Below are positions 32,456-43,573 of a DNA stretch of 64,000 nucleotides, piece by piece. The notes beneath the pieces are model-generated. The model saw only the letters and a list, made by a program, of their open reading frames with translations, made no database searches and was not told the origin of the DNA. This DNA comes from Tipula vernalis (Eukaryota > Arthropoda > Insecta > Diptera > Tipulidae). Position numbers and translations under genes: made by a program. Each line of letters starts with the position of its first letter. Within the stretch, counting starts at the first letter, position 1. The stretch is taken from contig OY282558.1 in NCBI GenBank assembly GCA_958295665.1, positions 45,818,389 through 45,882,388 of the forward strand, given 5' to 3'.

Positions 32456-33129
32456 TATATAAAGGATATGTGATTTCACGTATTTTTCTCCTTCGAAAGC
32501 GATCAACGTTTATTTTGGACGGGTCAGTCCTCATTCTATGAATAAATGTAATGGTTTTTTTTTGTCCAAACGTGTTAAAGGTAGCTTGATTGTATACTAT
32601 TATTGGGTTTTAAAGTTAGCTTTTTTATTACGATTATAAAAATTTACATGTTGTTACACTAAGCTTTTATTCCTCGAAAAACTCGAAATATAATGTAGAT
32701 TTAAAAGGGTGCTTCCATTCTAGTCTGGAAAGTCCGAGGGTGAATTTGCCTTACTACCTCAGTAAAAATCGCGTAACACTGTGTGTCGCGTAACTGTTGC
32801 TTTAAATATAAGCCTCTTGGTATAAATATCAATAAATAAGTGTCTATTATTTATCGTTTACTGTCTTCGATATAAATCTTAATATATTTAAATTTCAAAG
32901 TAGGCACAAACCGAAAAGGATGAATAGGAATCGCTAAAAGTCTTCTTTCCTTCTGAATCATTATTCTTTCTGAATTTTTTCTATTTTGTTAAAAACTCAA
33001 ATTTTCAATGTGCTCTCAAAAACTACTTAACCGAATGTAGAATGATTGAAGGCTCATACGAAATAGAATGTACTCTTCATTTATGTAATGTTATCATTAG
33101 TATTTTTTATTAGGTTTGGTTCTGAAAAT
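32456..33129. other. Unassigned, AT-rich
   Basis: Nothing I can support. Confidence 0.45.
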
Positions 33130-34411
33130 TCCATGCTGGTGACCTTTGACACAAGGGGGTCACCACTTTTATATTTTTTTCTGAAAGCTTATTTACTTGA
33201 TTATAAAATATTACTTTTTGAATATTTATGAATTGGAATATTTTAAACAAAAAAAAATATCAAATAAATCTGCTCATCTTTTTCCCAGGACAATTTTATT
33301 GTTTCGTACTGTTCATCCCTAAACAAATTCCTATTATAAAACAGATATCCTTTGAAACAAGGATGGAACCGTTAACCCAGGTAAATTTTAAAGCAGACTC
33401 AGGTACTTTTTGTTCACCACGAATAACCAAACTATTAGTCTAAAGCAGGGGCGTAACGTCTTTGGGAGCAAGGGAAGCACTGATTTCCTATAATTCTAAC
33501 TCAAAATGCTAATATGCTTCATTAAAAGATCTTTAAAATTTTCATATTGGCTGGAGAGCGAACAAAATCGTTTTCTAAAAAAAACTATTTACCCGCTCTA
33601 AATGTAAAACGCTAATTGAAACAAAATTCCAAAAGGGAACCAAAATAACGTTTGATTATTTCTCTATGAAATATTACACTGCATAAAATTATTTTCATTT
33701 ACATTAGCTTCTATTTCTTGGTTTTCTCGATTGCTTTATATTCTACAACTATAGAATCGTTCCTTAACATAAAGATATCAGAAAAACCTAAATGTCTGAA
33801 AACGTATATGAGTTAGTTTTTCACAACCCAGGCTGCGGACCAATAGCCGGGTCAATCATTTAGCACAGTAAATTTTAATTTTAGTACAAATTTACCTACA
33901 TTGGCGTGCCAATTCTCTAGAAGTAAAAATGGTTTGATGGGGATAAATTATGATTTGGAGGTCGGTTGAAATCGCTGGCTATTAGGTGCAAAGAAAAACG
34001 TCAAATATTTTTATGGCTTTTCATTCGTTTATTACCTGTACGTACATTTAATACATATAATGAAAACGGCATAATTTTAACAAAAATCAGTAAAACATGA
34101 AAAAGTTAAAAACAACGGTTTTTTCATATTTTAGCCAAATTTTTAGTACAATATTTGAATTTACCCTGTACACTGTTAAAAATTAGGTAAAAGAACAATT
34201 AACCCGACTATTGGTCCGTAGTCCTAGAAACAGATGTCGTGTATGTGTTGTATTTACATATATGTGAAAGTTTTCATTAAAAATCACTGTTGAAGCCATG
34301 TAACTTTCCTGCGCGTTTGTTTCCAAGAAAAATAAAACTTTTGATAGTTCACTGTTTTGAAATTCATTCAATTTTTTCTGTTTTTTAACATCGCTCACTT
34401 GAACGACTCAG

Positions 34412-35160
34412 TCACTTTAGTGCATTCCCGCAGCCTTCAGGGTTTTTAGTTATATCATCTTTCAAAGTTATTTCTTCCCTCAAATCGTTGGTCACAATCA
34501 TCAGTTCTTCAAAATACATGTTAGCATTAAGTAAAGTTGTGGCAGCCGGGTATGTATTTTGGTTAAGTCTGGCTAGTTCCTTCATAACCCTTGTTGCTAA
34601 GAACGAGGAGGAAGCGGTACCATAAGTGACCAGGTTCTGTACGTGCATTTGGTTTTCCTGATCTTCATCATTCAATAAAATTTGCCTGTACATCTTGACA
34701 ATATCTGAACTCGTGAGAAAGGCATCTATAGTTGGTCCAACTAGGAGTTCATCATTGAGCGAAGCGGTCGATCCGGTTTTGGCTGGTGCATCGAATACTA
34801 ACATTAACATTGTGCTGCTGCTATCTCCTTTTAAAACACCGTGATGTGGTAAAAATACTCAAGTATCTTGGTTCAATATATTCCTGCATGAACGATTTAT
34901 ATATCTTTTGATATTCTTCGCTTTTGACAAATTTGCTCTCCCTGGCGTGCAACCCGCTAATTGTTAAATTGAGCAATGTTCCTAGGGTCGGCTTGGGTTC
35001 TTCAAACGGCAACCTCACAACGATCTTTCGTTGACGGTATTAGCAACAAAATACAATAGACTTCACTTTCCTCTTCGTCATTTGTTATTTGGATGGCTTT
35101 GGAATCTCCTCCAATTCCCCAACAGGCTCTCAACTTTTTGTCAATATTGAAATCAGCTGA
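34412..35160 (-). pseudogene. BEL-B reverse transcriptase, N-terminal half
   Basis: Minus-strand motifs: WELEEIPKPS (about 35100), VVRLPFEEPKPTLG (35000), FMQEYIEPRYL, then 34412-34810 with VFDAPAKTGSTASLNDELLV, GPTID, the degenerate first catalytic segment SSDIVKMYRQILL, and TYGTASSSFLATRVMKELAR. This is the BEL/Pao RT up to the point before the YVDD box. About 22 residues are lost between GPTID and the SSDIVKMYR segment. The element stops at about 34412, with the rest of pol missing. Confidence 0.85.
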
Positions 35161-35489
35161 ATATTTTGATATTGTAGACAATGAAGAGCGGTGGTTCGAA
35201 TATCACCTTGGCGTCCAACCAAACTCATCCAAATAAGGTCTATTGCACGATAATTTGACCTTTATTATTTGGTAATTTTTTGAAACTATAATCCAATGCC
35301 AGTCAATAGACTTAAGTCGTTTTGGTGTGGTGTTGTTGTGGTGTTGTGTTGTTTTGGCGTGGTGTTGTTTAGGCTGGTCATCTGGATTGATGTAGTCCCC
35401 TTTGTGGAGTCTGTCAGATTTGCTCCGATATACCAGACGCTTAAATACGTCCATTTCGGTTTGGCAATTTTAAGCGATTCATACAGGCT

Positions 35490-35620
35490 TCCGAGATAAA
35501 CAATAGTTGGGATCCAGTATCCAACAGCAGCTTGTATGTAACCTTATTTCCACACCAATTCTTTACCTTAACCAAGGCCGTTGGTGGCATTGATTGTACT
35601 AATAAATTTGTCTTCAAATT
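35490..35620 (-). pseudogene. BEL-B aspartic protease
   Basis: Minus-strand translation gives PPTALVKVKNWCGNKVTYKL, then LLDTGSQLLFISEACMNRL. The D-T-G-S-Q motif with following F-I-S-E and R-L is the catalytic region of the A17 protease of BEL/Pao elements. Downstream, a stretch at 35315-35375 has become a GTGTTGTTGT-like simple repeat that disrupts the protease-RT linker. Confidence 0.75.
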
Positions 35621-35639
35621 TCCTTGATAAAACGTCCGA

Positions 35640-35880
35640 TGCCTGGTGCGGTTAACTTGTATCTGTTGGATTTAAGTGTAGCAATGTATGATGCTTCTTT
35701 GTACATATTTGACACCTTCTTTTTGATTTATATTGGTATACTGAGCGAGTGTCCAAAAGGCAATTAAAGCAACGCTTTCATTCCTTACTATCGTTTCTCC
35801 GCTAGTCAATCGATTTATTCGAAAACTTTTCACACTGATACAAAAAATGATCGTAAGAATCGCAAACATCACATTTTACC
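35640..35880 (-). pseudogene. BEL-B gag zinc knuckles
   Basis: In one minus-strand frame, CDVCDSYDHFLYQCEKF, then RCFNCLLDTRSVYQ, then RCQICTKKHHTLLHLNP. The series C-x2-C-x4-H-x4-C, C-x2-C and C-x2-C-x4-H-H-T-L-L-H is diagnostic of BEL/Pao gag. Two stops lie between the first and second knuckles. Confidence 0.8.
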
Positions 35881-35896
35881 GAAATGATTGCAAACG

Positions 35897-36077
35897 ATCG
35901 TAAAAGTTTTCCATTAGAGTTTGGATCACTCGTTCTACTTTCTGACTCACGAGATTCCAGAGCATCTGATCTTTTGCCTAAGAAATCTACATCGCACGTC
36001 TAAAAGTTTTCCATTAGAATTTGGACCACTCTTTCTACTTTCCGACTTACGAGATTCTAGAGCATTTGATCTTAAAG
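35897..36077. repeat. 101-bp tandem duplication inside BEL-B gag
   Basis: AAAAGTTTTCCATTAGAGTT with the following TTCTACTTTCTGACTCACGA and GAGCATCTGATCTT at 35899-35980 recurs at about 36001-36077 with a few substitutions. It disrupts the gag frame. Confidence 0.7.
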
Positions 36078-36249
36078 CACCTGAAATTAATTAACAGTTG
36101 TCCTTTTGTACATCGCATGACTTTATTATGAGTAGCATATTAATGAATCAAGAATCCCGTTGTTCAGTTTCCTCCAAATGCTCGCAGCTATGTTCAGAAA
36201 CCGTAGTAAACCGTTCAGATATGGAAACTTTTGGCGACGTATTTTCGTG

Positions 36250-36668
36250 GATAGTGCCCATATAAAGGCCCATAACTGTCATTCCGTGTATTCTCCGCTA
36301 AATGGAATAACATTAATATTTGTCAGTTTCACTTGCATAGACCTTTCAGTATTCATTGTGGTATCAAATAATGATAAATCTGTATCATTTATGCTTAACT
36401 TTCGACTCTGTTTATTTAAACTCATATTAAATGTCTTCGAATATATGAATTCCCGAGGCTTCATCATGGCTTATAAAACATATTTCCCGTTCCACTTCAC
36501 CAACATTTTTTTAAACAATTTATTAGTACGTTTTTGACGAACAAATATATCAAAAATGTCTGAACTAATCTGTAACTGTTGAACATATTTTGCTAATCTA
36601 GATATTTGCTCAGTAGTGACGCTGTGTTCCTTTTGAAACGCCTCTAATTTTTGTTGACTATTAGTCAT
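36250..36668 (-). pseudogene. BEL-B gag N-terminal region
   Basis: Two open minus-strand pieces: 36471-36668, a 65-residue helical segment starting MTNSQQKLEAFQKEHSV, and 36279-36467 ending VKLTNINVIPFSGEYTE. The latter matches the V-K-L-P-K-I-x-L-P-x-F-S-G-x-Y-x-E-W motif that opens the BEL gag core. The normal Pro residues are partly lost. Upstream (36670-37000) the 5' untranslated region or LTR should follow, but I could not define it. Confidence 0.65.
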
Positions 36669-37513
36669 TACTTTTCTATTTTATAAGATTTCACAAATAT
36701 AAACAAAATAAAGGTACTAGTAGAAGTTTGCAATGATAGATTTCCACAGGGTGCAGTGACGGTAATTTGCAAGGTTGGCGTCGGATGGCTTGCAATTTTA
36801 CTTGCTCACTTGTGACCACCCAAACTTAATGGATTTAACTTTGTATTGAAAATCCGCCTTGAAAGAAGAATCCTACTTTCCTTACTCATTTGGTTAGTAC
36901 ACAGGGCATTTCCTTATAATAAAACTTCCAGTTTAGCGACTGAAAATTCATTGCGAAACTAAATTCGTTACACTAAAAGTTTCTTTAAACTGGTGTGTAT
37001 GTGTGCATAATTTATCGAAAGTACCGAGTTGCAAAACGATTTTCGCAAAATATTTTTCACATATAGACATTGTTTGTTTTCTGAGCAAGCAGGAACTTGT
37101 TTGCGGAGGACATAATTTTTACGATGATATTTTAGATCAATTTGCGGCTTCCTTTAAATTTTTATTTTTATTTTATCTTTTAATGGTTATTAGTTGTATA
37201 ATTTTATAGAAATAAATAAAAAAATATCAATGAAACTGCACTGATTCATTTCAAATAAGAATCCAATACAAAATATCGAATCCAATTAACAAATAGCCCC
37301 CATGGATTCTGACACTTTCAGACTGTTTAGGTATTATTTTTCCAAAGCATACTGTGTCGATTGCTACAGTATGCTCTTGAAAAACTATTACCAAAATAGT
37401 CTAAAAAAGTCATAATAAATAAATTCTCAATTCGCAGGGGAAACAAGAATAGTGCTCTGGAACTACCTAACGTCAAGTGTTTCCCTACCTCCAAAATCCA
37501 GACTACGCCACTG
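36669..37513. other. Right flank of the hAT element, unassigned
   Basis: Possible BEL-B 5' leader (36700-36900) and hAT end sequence. An open + strand frame of 68 residues at 37003-37209 is not recognisable. AATTAATTAACAGTTGTCCT at 36087 also occurs at 37950 outside the hAT element, which hints at shared or copied sequence. Confidence 0.35.
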
Positions 37514-38370
37514 GTCTAAAGGTTTTATTGCCTAAAAAGCAGAAAGTGCAGCTTTGCAAGTGTTGGTTCCAAATCGAAACAGCAAATCAGTTCCGTAAAA
37601 TTTGCTACATTTGAAAAATGTATTTCATTGGTCGCCTTGAGTTTGAACTACAATTTAAAAACGTGAAAATATTAAATATTCATTATTAAAGCTGAACGTG
37701 TAAAATCAGTCAACGTATAATGGACTCAGCTAATACAAAAGGGCTAGCTTACCTAAAATGCACACAATTTTCATTTGTTGCTATTTTGCGTTGTATAATA
37801 TTAAATCAAGTGGTGATAATGAAGGATCCTCTAGTATATAAAATAATAATTTGGGCCGAGTATGTTCACCTCTTTCTTCAACTGAAATATCAAATGAGGA
37901 GTTGTTATACATTCATGCTGATATTTCTTCATTCAACAATACTTTAAAATTAATTAACAGTTGTCCTATCGTACATAAAAAAATGTGATATGACTGGTTG
38001 AAAGGACAAAAAAGAGAATTCGAGACCACTTCGGTGTCCCGTATAGTATATTAAAAATTATAAATTAGTACATATACCAATAAATTTATGGTTTCATTGC
38101 ATTGGAAAAAGTATCTGGTGAATGAACAATTCAAGAATAAAAAACAAAAAGAAGATTGAAAATAAAATTTTATGAAGTGAAAAATTTGAGTGCTTTTCTT
38201 GATGTTTTATTTAAAATATTCAGATCCAAATATATTTCAAAAATTGTACAGTATAAATGGAATATAACACATTTTTTTTCGTTTGCTGTATGATTTTAAG
38301 ATAAATAAGTTTTCAGATAAAAATATAAAAAAGTGGTGACCCCGTGGTGACCCCCATCACGAAATGTATA

Positions 38371-41328
38371 GATTTCCTTTCATCTCAGGCTTGAAGCAGC
38401 CAAATCGACTGATACCCTCCGCACTGCAATTATTGCGTTAAACCTATGAATTCAAAAATGCCGATCTTTATTTTTAGCTTATTTATAAATATTTAGTAAT
38501 TTACAGCTTGGCAAATGAAATCCTTAATAGATTAAAATAAATATATAATCCCCTTTCTGATACGTTCTTTTAACAAACACATACATACAAAATACCAATC
38601 CGAAAACAATCGATATCCTTTTTCGGTTATTTTACTTACTTTTTTTGTGCTGACTTAACTTTTCTCAATCCATATTAGATTTTCACATATTTCATTGCAT
38701 AAAACATACATTTTTATTTGTTTCCAAAACGAAGAAAACTTTAAGAAATTCTTTTTTTTTTTTTATTTGTTCAAAATACATTTTTAATAACACGGAGATA
38801 AGATTAAAGAATTTATGAACGCTTTATGTAATCTTTTTTTATTTTTTATTCGGAGGAAATTTCATGCTTGCTATTATTATGAATTGTAGAGAGAAATATA
38901 ATATTTTCCAGTTTTCTTTTTATTCATTTGATTATCAACTGACATAATTTTTTTTAAACAATATTTTTTCATTTTCCACACAAAAAGCAACGAGAAATAA
39001 GTTTAATTTGTTAACTTTTGTAATTTCCGTTATATGTGTACAGTTCTTCTCCAACTGTATAAGAAAAGATAATTAAGTTGTTGTACACACACACACACAG
39101 GCTATAAAGGTACCAGATTATTTTAAAAATCCACTTCGACTTTAGCACAATGGAGCATTATATGGAAAAAAGGGGTTTCTTAAATTGGCTTGAATAATAA
39201 ATTAACAATGGATTAAATTAAAATACATTAAAAATTCTCAACATGATTTTGATACTTTCAGGTTTCAAAATGTCCAAGTGTTGAAAAATCAAATTTGTAA
39301 AAATTATACTTAAGTTAATACTCAGCAGCGAAATTTTGAGTACACATTTTAAAAAGAAAAATTACAAGGAAATTAAATTATACAATTTTCTCGATCGACG
39401 TGATAATATTTAATTTTAACTCATCTTCGCCTTATTACATATTGAGCTGACCAAAAGTGTGGAAGAAATATAATCAAATTCAATTCTTATCCATATAAAT
39501 ACTAGTGACTAATTGGATTCCTTTTTATTATATGGACAGAAAAAAAAATGTGCTGGAAAATGTATCTAAAATTGGAAAAGTAAATTTTCATTGAAGTCAC
39601 GTAAACTTTTGTGTAGATAACTAAAAAAAATAAAAAATAAAGAATTTACCTGGGATAAGAAGTCATTCATACTATGTATATATGTACATATATGTACTGT
39701 CTATAACCAAAAATACTACATAAATTATGTAGACAATAGTTGGAAAATTTTTCCACCGAACATCCCCTTTAAAAAAGCTTTTGCTCCATTATATATATAA
39801 TGGTCCCATTCAATCGATTGAATATTGTAAAATAAATGTTATGTACTACATAAATATACATAAGACTTAACATATATTAAACAACACATAACGACAATCT
39901 TAATGTTATCAACATTTAGATATACAGATACAGTTGCGACTGAATTATGTAATCATTATGTAATGGCGGAAGTTGCCCAATATTTCGGCTCAACTGTATA
40001 TATTTTGTAAATCGCATATAATAGGTATATAGTATACAACACAAGTATACGAGAAATCTTATCTGAAAAAAATAAAAGATGATTGGTGGATATAAAAACA
40101 TTGAAAATTGTGGGTGGTGGCGATGAGTGGTGATGATAACAATTTTATTTTTATTTTTTGTTATATGCGCGCGGAATGACGATGAATATTGATGTTTCAA
40201 TTTTCACTTCTTATAAGAGATTTTCTATTCACCAATAAAATTAAAAAAAAGTTTGCAATATTCTTTCAAAAAAAAGAAAAGTTGAAACTAATCAATATAA
40301 GACTTATTTTTCGTCGATTTTGTTTTTATTTTTACCTTTATAGAGAAAATTATAATGGGAGGTGAATTTTTTTTTTTCATTCCCTTTTATATTTTTGGGT
40401 GAAAATGTGATTTTATTAATTGACTTCCAACAATATAAAAAATAAAAATAATTAAATTACCGTAAAGTGATGAAAATATGAACAAAAAAAAAAAAAAAAA
40501 AAAAAATTGAAGAAAATTTGTTTAGATTTTTATCGCGCGTTTGTTCAAACAAATAATTTTTGGTCATTTATCAATTTATTGTTTTGGAAAAACACATAAC
40601 ACAAAAAACCCCTCTACATAGCATTACTGTTGATTTTCCCTTTTTTATTTTTATTTTTTTGTGTTACTGTTTATCCATTAATTGACTTTAAATTAGAACG
40701 GTATACACATAAATACAATAACATACAAACAGCGCACATTATTGGAACGGGATGGGGAGGCGGACGAAGCTATATAGATTCAATATCTTTCTATAAATGG
40801 ATGGATGAAATGGGGAAATTTGTGTTTTGGGTTTTTTGTTTTTTTTTTGGTGTGTTGTTAAATTAAATGGTTTTCGTGTTATGTTTTTTGGTCATGGAAA
40901 ATTGAGTCTTGTTTTTGTTTTTATTATTCTGTGTAAACAAAATTTAGGTCAATGGTTTGAAATTAATTATTGAAAGGTATATGATTTTCACATTCAAGGT
41001 AATAATAATAATTCCGACCAATTAAAATTATTCCATGTGAAATAGGAGATCAAATTAATTTTAACCTTGTGTGAGGTCAATATTGTGTATCATGTAAGCG
41101 ATGAGTGTTACCGTATGTTATTCAAAAATTAGCGACCTGTTAATTTTGTTTTGTCGGGACTTAGTCCTTAATTAAGTCATATCGCCCTAACTTTGTAAGG
41201 TGAGCCTTGACTCCGAAATTTAGTACTATTGCTTGCTTGAGAATTTTTTGAAGTGTAGAGTTCAAAATTCTTGACAATTCGATAGAATGTCGGAACTTGA
41301 TTAATCATCATCCATGTTAATTAATTTA
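38371..41328. other. AT-rich non-coding stretch
   Basis: No coding feature supported. It includes T runs (38752-38765), an (AC)n run (39086-39098), TATGTACATA runs (39678-39698) and a 26-base A run near 40480-40506. Confidence 0.5.
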
Positions 41329-42590
41329 ATAGTCCAGGCAACGGAAAAATAGCGGAAATAATTCATGTAGAAGCCAAAATTGGTACAGTTGTAGGGGAAG
41401 GTGTCCTTAACAACGTACTAAAAGTACTCTAATGGTCTTCACATGTGGTGGTTCCCCTGCAATAACCTGTTCCAACAACTCGTCCATTAGGTATTGGCAA
41501 TTATCAGTCCTTTCAATATAATCATATATTTCTTCCATTGCTTCTGAAACCCCTTCATCTTGTGGACGTCCAGCTTTTCCTTTTGAAGGTACAGAGGTTA
41601 GCATGAATCTTTTGTAACAATCTTCGTGATATATTGCATCTGCTGCGTGTAAATCCCCAACAGTGCAGATACGTTTCACTACATCGTTTCCCCACTCATC
41701 CTTTCTTTCCTGCCCACGATTCAAAATAGAATTGTGAAACGCAACCGTGAATATAAAAAACTGTTCGATGCTTAGCATACGGTTTTTTTATCTCCCTCTC
41801 TTCGTTATACGTTTCCGTGCAGAAAAAACACTTGGTTTTAAAATCAAATTTCATTTGTCCTGAACGCAAAGACGAAGCATCACGTGATGTTGAAGGTTCA
41901 TCTGAAGAGTGTCTCGCAAAAACCTTTTTATTGAGTCACTTTTGACGTATTCTCTTCTGCAAGAATTATGAACAACACCATTTATCTTACCCCTGAAACC
42001 TTTCTCTTTCCCATCTTTCCTTAACACACTTGCCTTCACTAATCCAACTATCCCTTTTTTCCAACGTTGTACAAATCACTTTCAACTTCACTCTCACAAA
42101 TTAAACACTTCTCAGCCATAGTCACATACACACTGGAAATAATAATCTTATATTAAACGCGTGCAAATATTTAGTGTAATAAAAGCAGATATTTTGAAGA
42201 CTCACGATCAACAAGGAGGTTGATTGTAAACTGAATAAAGGGACGTGTTTTTTTTAAATTTTCTATTTACCTACTCCATATTTCCTTAAGCTTTGATCCT
42301 ATCAAAAATGTGTTGAGAATCTTTATTGTAGAGAATTTTATGTTGATTAATCTAGTATATAGACATTTTTTTGATAGAAGCAGTGGTTTTTGAGTTATTA
42401 ACGACAAATTGAAAAAAGGACCTTTCGAGACCCCCCACCCTTAGCTTCACCCCCATCCTAAGCTTCACCTCCATCTCTCAGTACTTTTAGCATGTTGTTA
42501 AGGACACCTTCCCCTACAACTGTGCCAATTTTGGCTTCTACATGAATTATTTCCGCTATTTGGTATTTTTTGGTCTTCGTTGCCTGGCTA
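41329..42590. mobile_element. Inverted repeat around fragments of an uncharacterised zinc-binding protein
   Basis: 41331-41434 is the reverse complement of about 42475-42590: shared GCCAGGCAACG / TCCAGGCAACG, AGCGGAAATAATTCATGTAG, AAGCCAAAATTGGTACAGTT and GGTGTCCTTAACAACGTACT. The left arm has lost about 14 bp (AAGACCAAAAAATA) that the right arm keeps. Both arms encode IAEIIHVEAKIGTVVGEGVL in opposite directions, so part of a coding segment was duplicated and inverted. Between the arms lies the minus-strand pseudogene at 41407-42120. Confidence 0.65.
41407..42120 (-). pseudogene. Uncharacterised protein with CxxC...HxxC and DLHAADAxYH motifs
   Basis: Minus strand from 42120: MAEKCLICESEVESDLYN, a frameshift, then (41851-42039) KASVLRKDGKEKGFRG and VVHNSCRREYVK, then (41407-41778) ERKDEWGNDVVKRICTVGDL, HAADAIYHEDCYKRFM. 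C-L-I-C with V-H-x-x-C-R, and D-L-x-A-A-D-A-x-Y-H-x-x-C, are found in large multi-copy families of unnamed arthropod and cnidarian proteins, often in repetitive loci. I do not know its function. At least two frame breaks are present. A further minus-strand frame at 42458-42658 may be its upstream or downstream part. Confidence 0.5.
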
Positions 42591-42756
42591 TATAATACGA
42601 AATACTTCCAAACGAATTGATTAGTGGCGGCTGCTGACTTAAATTTCCAAGCATGCAATAAATCGATTTAATTTTTGTTTTATATGTTTTTTTTGATCCT
42701 AATTAACATTTTCTTCAAAAATAACAATTTCCATACAAAAACCTTACTTCAGATTT

Positions 42757-42856
42757 CCCACGGGGAACTTGGACTGACAGAACTGACGCTATTGACAAAT
42801 CACACCAAAGCAATCCATCTTCAGACATAATACTCTAGAGGCTGATTTTAGTTGCG
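42757..42856. repeat. ~149-bp satellite, isolated left monomer
   Basis: TTTCCCACGGGGAACTTG, then CTATTGACAAATCACACC, then CTTCAGACATAATACTCTAG and GGCTGATTTT match the array at 52205-52830 and the fragment at 51325-51425. It therefore marks the left flank of the large nested insertion 42857-51324. Confidence 0.7.
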
Positions 42857-43149
42857 TTTGAGGTCGCCGCACACAAACCTTGAAATCGTAAAAGTCCCAA
42901 GTGAGCCCACTTCAGTGACAAATCGGTTCCAACCAGCTGATACCATTTAACTCTTTGTCCCAATCTAATTTTTGCTTCCAAACATCTTGGTAGAAAATTT
43001 TTGTACGTGTTATAATTGGACATAACTATTTTAGTGGATCAAACAAATTCGCTATTTCCGAAAGAATAATTCGTTTCGTAATTTTATCCGAAAATAGGAA
43101 TACCGAAAAACATTACTTGTTGCGGTTGCCAAATTAGTTCAAATGCCTT
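42857..43149 (-). pseudogene. BEL-C, RT connection fragment (left of the gypsy insertion)
   Basis: Minus-strand frames give TNYSFGNS or, shifted, TKRIILSEIANLFDPLK, then FYQDVWKQKLDWDKEL. These match L-T-K-R-x-x-L-S-x-I-A-x-x-F-D-P-L-G and Q-x-L-W-x-x-K-x-x-W-D-x-x-L of BEL/Pao between RT and RNase H. RNase H and integrase are missing: satellite follows directly. Confidence 0.7.
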
Positions 43150-43447
43150 TGTTATAAGTGTCTACAGATATTGTGATACAGATATGGAATGTGTACCAAA
43201 TGTGGAATTAGTGATCTTTACACTCACTTTCAGATATTTTAATTGAAACACTGATAATTTTTGTGATACTTCAATGGTTATTATTATTAAACAAAAAAAA
43301 AGGTATTTTGGTTAAATTATTTAATGCAAAGCTTAAGGCGACCGAATCGATTATCATCCAGTTTTTTTTATCGATCTCAGAAATATATAATAATCTACGT
43401 AAGTATTTGTACCTAATATTTTGTATACAGCAAGTCTACATGTAACA
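43150..43447 (-). repeat. Gypsy 3' LTR
   Basis: Starts TGTTATAAGTGTCT and ends CATGTAACA, giving the TGTTA...TAACA ends expected of LTRs. It matches the other LTR with a few substitutions and indels, for example near the start (CTACAGATATTGTG versus CTGCTGTG) and a short ATAGTAATCT duplication in the other copy. Similarity extends some 8-10 bp past the CA end. Confidence 0.85.
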
Positions 43448-43573
43448 CATATATATGTACTACATATTTGCTCAATTATAACATAATTCAATCTGAACAA
43501 CAACAATTCGTCAAGAGATGCAATATTCCGAATTCAAAATGATTATTCCGATAAGTCTGTGATACTGATTGGA

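Larger units (their letters stand above)
33438..37521. mobile_element. hAT element with exact 8-bp target duplication GTCTAAAG
   Basis: The element spans 33446-37513. Its left end CAGGGGCGTAACGTCTTTGG and the reverse complement of its right end, CAGTGGCGTAGTCTGGATTT, are related terminal repeats beginning CAGxGGCGTA, as in many hAT elements. GTCTAAAG occurs directly outside both ends (33438-33445 and 37514-37521), the 8-bp duplication expected of hAT transposition. The homology continues inward as GGGAGCAAGGGAAGCACT versus GGAGGTAGGGAAACACT. No hAT transposase is visible; most of the interior is BEL copy B on the minus strand, so this copy is non-autonomous. Confidence 0.85.
33130..38370. mobile_element. 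Outer inverted-repeat element split by a hAT insertion
   Basis: About 33138-33220 (GGGGGTCACCACTTTTATAT, then TTTTTTCTGAAAGCTTATTTA) is matched by the reverse complement of about 38290-38365 (GGGGTCACCACTTTTTTATA, then TTTTTATCTGAAAACTTATTTA). Both ends carry a doubled GGTGACC / GGTCACC motif. Without the 4.1-kb hAT insertion (33446-37513 plus one target copy) the element would be about 1.1 kb. Precise ends and target duplication were not resolved. Confidence 0.6.

Noticed and set aside
36279..36537. A + strand 125-residue frame over 36160-36537
   Set aside because: It is antisense to BEL-B gag, whose motifs read on the minus strand.
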